From Saturnia japonica (taxonomy: Eukaryota; Arthropoda; Insecta; Lepidoptera; Saturniidae): 64,000 bases of DNA. Numbering within the stretch: position 1 is the stretch's first letter; each line of letters begins with the position of its first letter. The stretch is taken from the NCBI GenBank assembly GCA_033032175.1, contig CM065320.1, positions 13,101,413 to 13,165,412 of the forward strand. Direction: 5' to 3'. The position numbers and the translations under genes were made by a program. This document shows positions 58,912 to 64,000 of the stretch, in pieces. Under the pieces are notes generated by a model, which saw only the letters and a list, made by a program, of their open reading frames with translations, was not told the origin of the DNA and did not search any database.

Positions 58912-61075
58912 TGTGTATCTTTGTGGCGGTGGATGTACCAAACATACCACAAGAATTGGTCACACAAATAGTCTTAGTAATACTTTGAAAATCAAAACAT
59001 TTTATATGTATAATTTTAGATGGGTAATACAAATATTATCCACTAAGGCTCGACGATCAAAGCGTGTGTCTCAACCGATATAAGAATATCACGTTACGAT
59101 GTCACGCCGACACATGACAGGGGCAACATTTAGTATCATATATATAGGATTTGACATCCACATCAACTGAAATACAGAGACGTTGTTAATAATAATTATC
59201 ATATTTCAGTTTATCTTCTTTAGATCTGTCTCTACAAATATTAACAAAGTAATTTTTTTTTTAAATTTGTTTTACTAACAATTTTTTAAAATATCTAAAC
59301 ACCATCCATTATATTTTAAGATGCTTCTGTTCTCAATAATCAAAGTTCGATACAAGACTACTTGACTTTTAACAAATTTGGCACAATAAATAAATATTTT
59401 CTATAGTATTTGACTTAAGAAACCAAATTATATCAATATCAGATATTTTAAAGTGCAAGATGGCTACTTATTTACAATTAAAAAATTGTTTTTTTTTTTT
59501 TTTAACTCTCAAAACGCTATCGCCCATGTTTTGACCATAATATGATCTAAGGAGGCTCAGGACATTCGCTTTTATGACAAAAAGTATCGAGATTTTTACA
59601 ATGATGAATGTTTGCTAAATGTCAAATTATGTTTGTTTATGACTCGTATGATGTCACAGTAGTGAACATATCGACTAATATGGCTGACAGCGTTTTAGCT
59701 TTAATTTAAATTAGCTCTCTAGACTTAGTAATAATTTTACAGTAGGTACATGCCACAAAATAACCAATAAAAATAATACTGTAACTCTAACGTTTTTAAA
59801 TATTGAACGATGCCGTTACGTTTTCTCATTGGCGTTTTTAATCTCGTAACTTCCAGTCAAAAAATCTTAATTTTCCCAACAATTATCTTTCCAGATTTGT
59901 ATTTTTTTGACTTTCTATCAATAAACCAATAACATTAAATAAATAAATAACTTTTCAATATTATTGTCAAGTCGTGAATTGTGTTTATGCAGTTAAATCA
60001 GAAAGCATAACTGAATTTTTAATATTTGAACCTAAATAATGTTATCATCAGCATTCGATTTTTTATTAGCTCCACAAAAGCATTTACCAGTGTCAATGTA
60101 ACGTAGCTAGTTGAAAGTCGTATATGTACTAATGTATAAGACTAATCATATTTTATAAAAAGAAATATGTATTTGCCAAAAGGTAAACAAAAAAATATTG
60201 TAATGTAAAAAAAAACTAATTTTGTCACAACCCGCTCCGAGCAGTCCCGCTCATTATGTTAAAACATTCTGATGTTTATTTCTTGCGTTAATGCCAGCGC
60301 AATAACTTGAAGATTACTCCGGGAGGGGCGGTACTCTCGCTTCTACAGAATTACCGTAATTATTCACGTCAAATGATATTTTCTTTCACAAACATTTTAC
60401 GCTATAAAACTTTATATTAATGGGTTAGGGTTAATATCAAATAGTTTGATAAAGCTTTTATATAACATTAAAAACTACTAAAATCAACTGCATATTTATT
60501 TATATATAAGTGTACCGACAACATACACAGAATAAAATTTAGTAGGATATAGAATTGTTACTATCCTGGACATAAAAACAACCTTTGATATATGACTGAC
60601 ACTGGCAAATGTTCTAGCCATGCTAAATGAAATAAAAAATGCTTACACCACCCACCGCATTATTTATATACATACAAAAAAAAAAACTATACATAAAATT
60701 GACAATCACATTCATCATACAACAGTCCATCATGTATGGATATCGAACCTGCGATCTCTCGTGTCAAAAGTAGGGCTTACTACCAATTCATAATTCACCT
60801 GTAATAGTTAACTTAGTTAATTGTACCAACAAAATTTATATTATTATGCTTAAATCTTTATTGGTTGTTACACGGTTTAGTTAAGTTTTTTGCGTGCAAC
60901 AAGTTAATATCGTTAAAATAAAGTGATCGTAAACATTTAGTTTAGACAGATACCTAATTAGCGATGTTATTAAAAGCCACATCTATTCTGTACATAGAAG
61001 ATATATGAGAAAAACTGTTATGGGGGGCCTTTATCAACGCAGTAAAACCCAAAACAATGATTGTTAGAATTTTTC
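58912..61075. other. AT-rich DNA with isolated motifs
   Basis: A tRNA-head-like CGACGATCAAAGCGTGTG at 59050 and a GC-richer patch at 60300-60345 (ACTCCGGGAGGGGCGG) are the only notable words. No gene. Confidence 0.4.
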
Positions 61076-61133
61076 TGTTTGCCAAAGTTTGTGCGCGCTA
61101 ATCTCAGAAACGGCTTAACTAATTTCGGTGCGG

Positions 61134-61179
61134 TTTTCAGTAATATATTGTGGTAATTTTCAGTAATATATTGTGGTAA
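61134..61179 (+). repeat. Perfect 23-bp tandem duplication
   Basis: TTTTCAGTAATATATTGTGG followed by TAA is present twice without a gap (61134-61156, 61157-61179). The unit sits in repeat-like sequence (GCGCTAATCTCAGAAACGGC just before). Confidence 0.9.
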
Positions 61180-61334
61180 GCTTTACTTAAAATTTAGTGT
61201 TTTTTATTTCAATTGGTTCATAAATAAAAAAGTTATATCAATCCATACACATATTGATAAACCAATGTATGATTTTCTTTAGGTTCGTCGTTTTCCAAGA
61301 TCAGTTGTATATATGCAGTATATTTAGCGGGTTG

Positions 61335-61420
61335 GTATGGATCGCAACCATCATACATATAGTGATAAAGCTATCTATGATTTTCTTTTGGTATGTTGTG
61401 TTCCAAGATCAATCGGTGTA
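61335..61420 (+). repeat. Family G fragment
   Basis: ATGGATCGCAACCATCATAC, ATAGTGATAAAGCTATC and TTTGGTATGTTGTGTTCC follow the order of 43850-43920. Confidence 0.45.
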
Positions 61421-61423
61421 TAT

Positions 61424-61640
61424 TCTATACTAATATTATAAAAAGGAAATATTTGATTTTTTGTTTATAATGGATAAACTCAAAAACTAAAGGACCGATT
61501 TTAAAAATTCTTTCACCAATATAAAGCTACACAAAGTTAAAAAAAAATCCTAAAATATGCTTACTTCTCGTTTATTTTCAAAAGAATCAGAAACCTTTAT
61601 GAAAATTGCGATAATGTAACCCAAGGTATTAAAAATTTGC
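61424..61640 (+). repeat. Helitron-like 5' end
   Basis: TCTATACTAATATTATAAAA is the standard start of these elements. AAAAACTAAAGGACCGATTT and ATTCTTTCACCAATA follow. The 3' half is not contiguous; the H2 3' end at 62128 may or may not be its continuation. Confidence 0.55.
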
Positions 61641-61939
61641 TTAAAATAGCAGTTATTATCGTTGAACAAAATTGTAATATACTATTTACAATTATTGCAA
61701 TTTACAATATGAGACCCCGCGAATCTCTAAATAACAAGTTCTAGGAATTTAGTATTTTAACTTTGCCCTCCCAATATATCTTTGATAACTTAATATATGT
61801 TCGTAAAAACTTAGACAAGCTGGATTTTGTCAAAGATCAGCACAATGTTAATACTAGAAATAGAGATAAATGAGTCGTAACGTGTTTTAGACTTATTAAG
61901 ACTAATAAAAGTTTTTTTTAGGTTATGGTGTTAGGTTCT

Positions 61940-62080
61940 ATAACAAGACCCCGAAGCACATTACTGACCATGTCAAGCGGGCTTTACTGTCAAAAGGTTA
62001 TTATAGGGTGGATCATTATGTGAATGATAGTGATGTCTGGAAGTGAGAGGACTCTGTGCATCCCCTAAATTATTATTATT
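61940..62080 (+). repeat. Repeat shared with the tail of family T
   Basis: GAATGATAGTGATGTCTGGAAG and ACTCTGTGCATCC match 41045-41085. The left part (GCACATTACTGACCATG) has no partner. Confidence 0.45.
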
Positions 62081-62127
62081 GTACCTGTTATATTAACATT
62101 TGTACAGTTGAGAAAAAAAAAAATATT

Positions 62128-62507
62128 GGTCCTAAGTGTATCTAAAAAAAAAGTCCGCGATACCATATGCCTATCTTATACATAAATCACAACAAGGTAT
62201 TTTGCGATTTTTTCTTTTTTGGTTGAACTTTAAAAACTTGATTTATGAGAATTATTTTTAGGCACGGCATATTAATCCTTATGAACAAAAGTTACTTCAT
62301 CATAAAGACAATTTTATTAAATCAAATTTTGCCCTTTATTGCATTTAATTTGGGCACAGCTTAGGAGATAATTAATAATTAAAACAATATGTACTTGAGA
62401 GAAGTGAGAATAATACATATGAAAACAGTAATATGTAGACACAGGTATGTTGGCGGCGCGGTGCTTGTCGGATAAAAACACGGGTGAAACCATGGGGCAC
62501 AGCTAGT
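62128..62507 (+). mobile_element. Helitron-like element, family H2, 3' part
   Basis: CACAACAAGGTATTTTGCGA, GGCACGGCATATTAATCCTT, TTCATCATAAAGACAATTTT, GGCGGCGCGGTGC and GTGAAACCATGGGGCACAGC then TAGT. It matches the 3' halves of 31612-32167 and 47428-48056 (reversed). Confidence 0.65.
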
Positions 62508-62649
62508 AAAATTATATATTTATACATTGAATTAGTATGTAATGTAATGATTTTTTTTTCGATCTTACAAGTCTGGTATTGTTTTCTTTATTTAATGAAA
62601 ATCATATGAAAGTGCGTTATTTACAATAACACTATACTGTGAATCAATA

Positions 62650-63065
62650 AATCAATGAATCAATGTAATCAATAGATTCTGCTCTAAGTTTTTTCTCAGG
62701 TCAAATTTTTGCATTAAATGGCAAGTATAGATTTGGGGACGAAGTTCTTTAATGCAACTTATGGTAGGAGTCGAATTGTAGAAGTCGTCACATAAAGAAA
62801 AAGCGTTATGCCCCCTCCATGCTACTTTTTCTCTCTCACTGTAGCTCTGCGAGTGTGTGCGAGTATTGAGATTCGAGAAAATGAGCATTGTGCGTGGCTG
62901 GTTGTACAACCCTTTCTCAGGAGGCAGCAAAAACATTGTACTTCGGGCGAGGCCCATCAGGGTGGTCTCAAGAAATAGACGTGCGTTCTGTAATTCAATG
63001 GTTTATCGGATATTTTGTATGATACACATGTTTATAAAACTTACATTCATGTGTTCTTTATGAAT
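62650..63065. other. GC-richer block with overlapping frames on both strands
   Basis: The minus strand is open for 101 codons (62957 to 62652; MGLARSTMFLLPPEKG..., later WRGHNAFSLCDDFYNSTP). The plus strand is open for 68 codons (62857-63063). Neither is recognised. Higher GC than the flanks suggests a relic of coding or transposon DNA. I do not assign a product. Confidence 0.35.
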
Positions 63066-63204
63066 TGGACTAATTGATTTTTTAATAATTATTTACTTAT
63101 TATATTTTTAGTAACTTTACACCAACTGGTTTTTATTTTGCCATTACTGCGGAACCAGAGCACATTTTGAGTATGGTTACGATAGTATAATTTCAGTGTA
63201 GAAT

Positions 63205-63785
63205 CAAAAATATTTTATTCAATTGAGGCCTTAAGAAGGCATTTGTGTATGTCAATAATACACTACATAGGGTTAATAAGTTTGACCACTATATGTGTGT
63301 GTCTGTCTATAGCACCGTAGCTCTTAAACGGATGAACTGATTTGGATGCAGTTTTTTTTATTTGAAAGCAGGTTTTATGGCGGTTCTTACTGATGTTTTA
63401 TCAAAATCAGTTCAGCCGTTTCAAGGTCATCCGCTCTTTTCTAGCTGATAAATAGATGTGAGCATCTTCCACAGGTCGAGTGGTGAGTCGATTGGTCGAG
63501 ATTTGGTATTCTGTTACTTCAATGATATTAGTAAGACCTTAACTTGATGTTGCAACAACATCTGACATCTGTAGGATACCTAACTCCTCACCATCTTATA
63601 GCAGAGATATCGTACATGGGCTCAACGACATGGTCTCTATGAATAGGTTACTTATGTCGGGAGCTTATTAATTTTTCAATTCACTTTTTTTTAATTGTTT
63701 TTTTACAGTATTAAGTTGTATACAGTTATTATCATTTTTAGTTGATGTACACAGAGGGAATCACATTCAGACATAGTTGCATAAT
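63205..63785 (-). pseudogene. Jockey/CR1-like LINE remnant, copy 3, interrupted
   Basis: The piece at 63205-63257 (CAATTGAGGCCTTAAGAAGG) and the piece at 63690-63785 (ACAGTATTAAGTTGTATACA, then GGGAATCACATTC) are adjacent in the copy at 18175. Here some 430 bases separate them. The insert has GTAGCTCTTAAACGGATGAAC and CAGTTCAGCCGTTTCAAGG, words typical of RTE-like ends. Confidence 0.55.
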
Positions 63786-63787
63786 AA

Positions 63788-64000
63788 CTGTTGCCATACA
63801 CAATCCTTCTCAAGAATAATTATATTATCACAAACAAGTTAACGCGCTGCGATACAAGTACATACACACACGTGAACAAAGAATATATACGACGTGGTCC
63901 AGACCGAGGCACTGAACATAAAGCAGCGGCGTACAATACAATTTCTGCCTCGGACGCCTCTGTACAATACATGTCGTCCTTTTCAGGTCACTTCCAGTTG
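63788..64000 (+). other. Open reading frame running off the right edge
   Basis: After a stop at 63785 the frame is open for 71 codons to the window end. Its later part is GC-richer: YIRRGPDRGTEHKAAAYN, then SASDASVQYMSSFSGHFQL. An internal ATG lies at 63971. A possible splice acceptor, CGTCCTTTTCAG, ends at 63984 just before GTCACTTCC. It may be the start of an exon or part of a transposable element; I do not recognise the protein. Confidence 0.35.

Overview
This window looks like nuclear DNA of an insect, most probably a moth or butterfly. It is strongly AT-rich and has no operons or dense coding. It is packed with decayed transposable elements of types common in Lepidoptera: tRNA-derived SINEs, 3' ends of RTE- and Jockey-like LINEs, short Helitron-like elements ending in CTAGT, and mariner/Tc1 elements. 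I recognise no complete host protein-coding gene. The window is best read as intergenic DNA or the inside of a very long intron. The species call is inference from repeat types; family names come from recognition of motifs, not from any search.

The only intact coding gene I can defend is the transposase of a complete IS630-Tc1-mariner element at 646-1948. It has perfect 32-bp terminal inverted repeats, TA target duplications, an uninterrupted 359-residue protein and a DD41D catalytic triad. A second full-length but dead element, a cecropia-type DD34D mariner, lies at 18895-20168. It is also flanked by TA, and its frame is broken by stops and frameshifts.

Region by region: 0-5 kb holds the intact element and a Helitron-like element carrying two later insertions, one with a 13-bp target duplication. 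5-13 kb is a mosaic of repeat fragments with a palindromic CTACG cluster. At 13.85-14.15 kb lies the best candidate for a host exon: a GC-richer block with a polypyrimidine tract plus CAG on its left and a consensus GTAAGTA donor on its right. 15-32 kb carries LINE tails, SINEs and the dead mariner. 33-41 kb has a hairpin, a possible promoter with a tiny ORF, and a Jockey-type reverse-transcriptase remnant. At 44.5-45.6 kb two roughly 400-bp copies of a tRNA-containing repeat face each other as a long inverted repeat. 45-53 kb holds more Helitron-like elements and SINEs. At 57.9-58.5 kb a GC-rich island has a TATA box and possible start site. The window ends in a GC-richer reading frame that stays open to the edge.

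I see no pathway or gene cluster, so the interest lies in the mobile elements, their nesting, and three or four candidate host regulatory or exonic blocks. Boundaries of decayed repeats are approximate, usually to within 10-30 bases.
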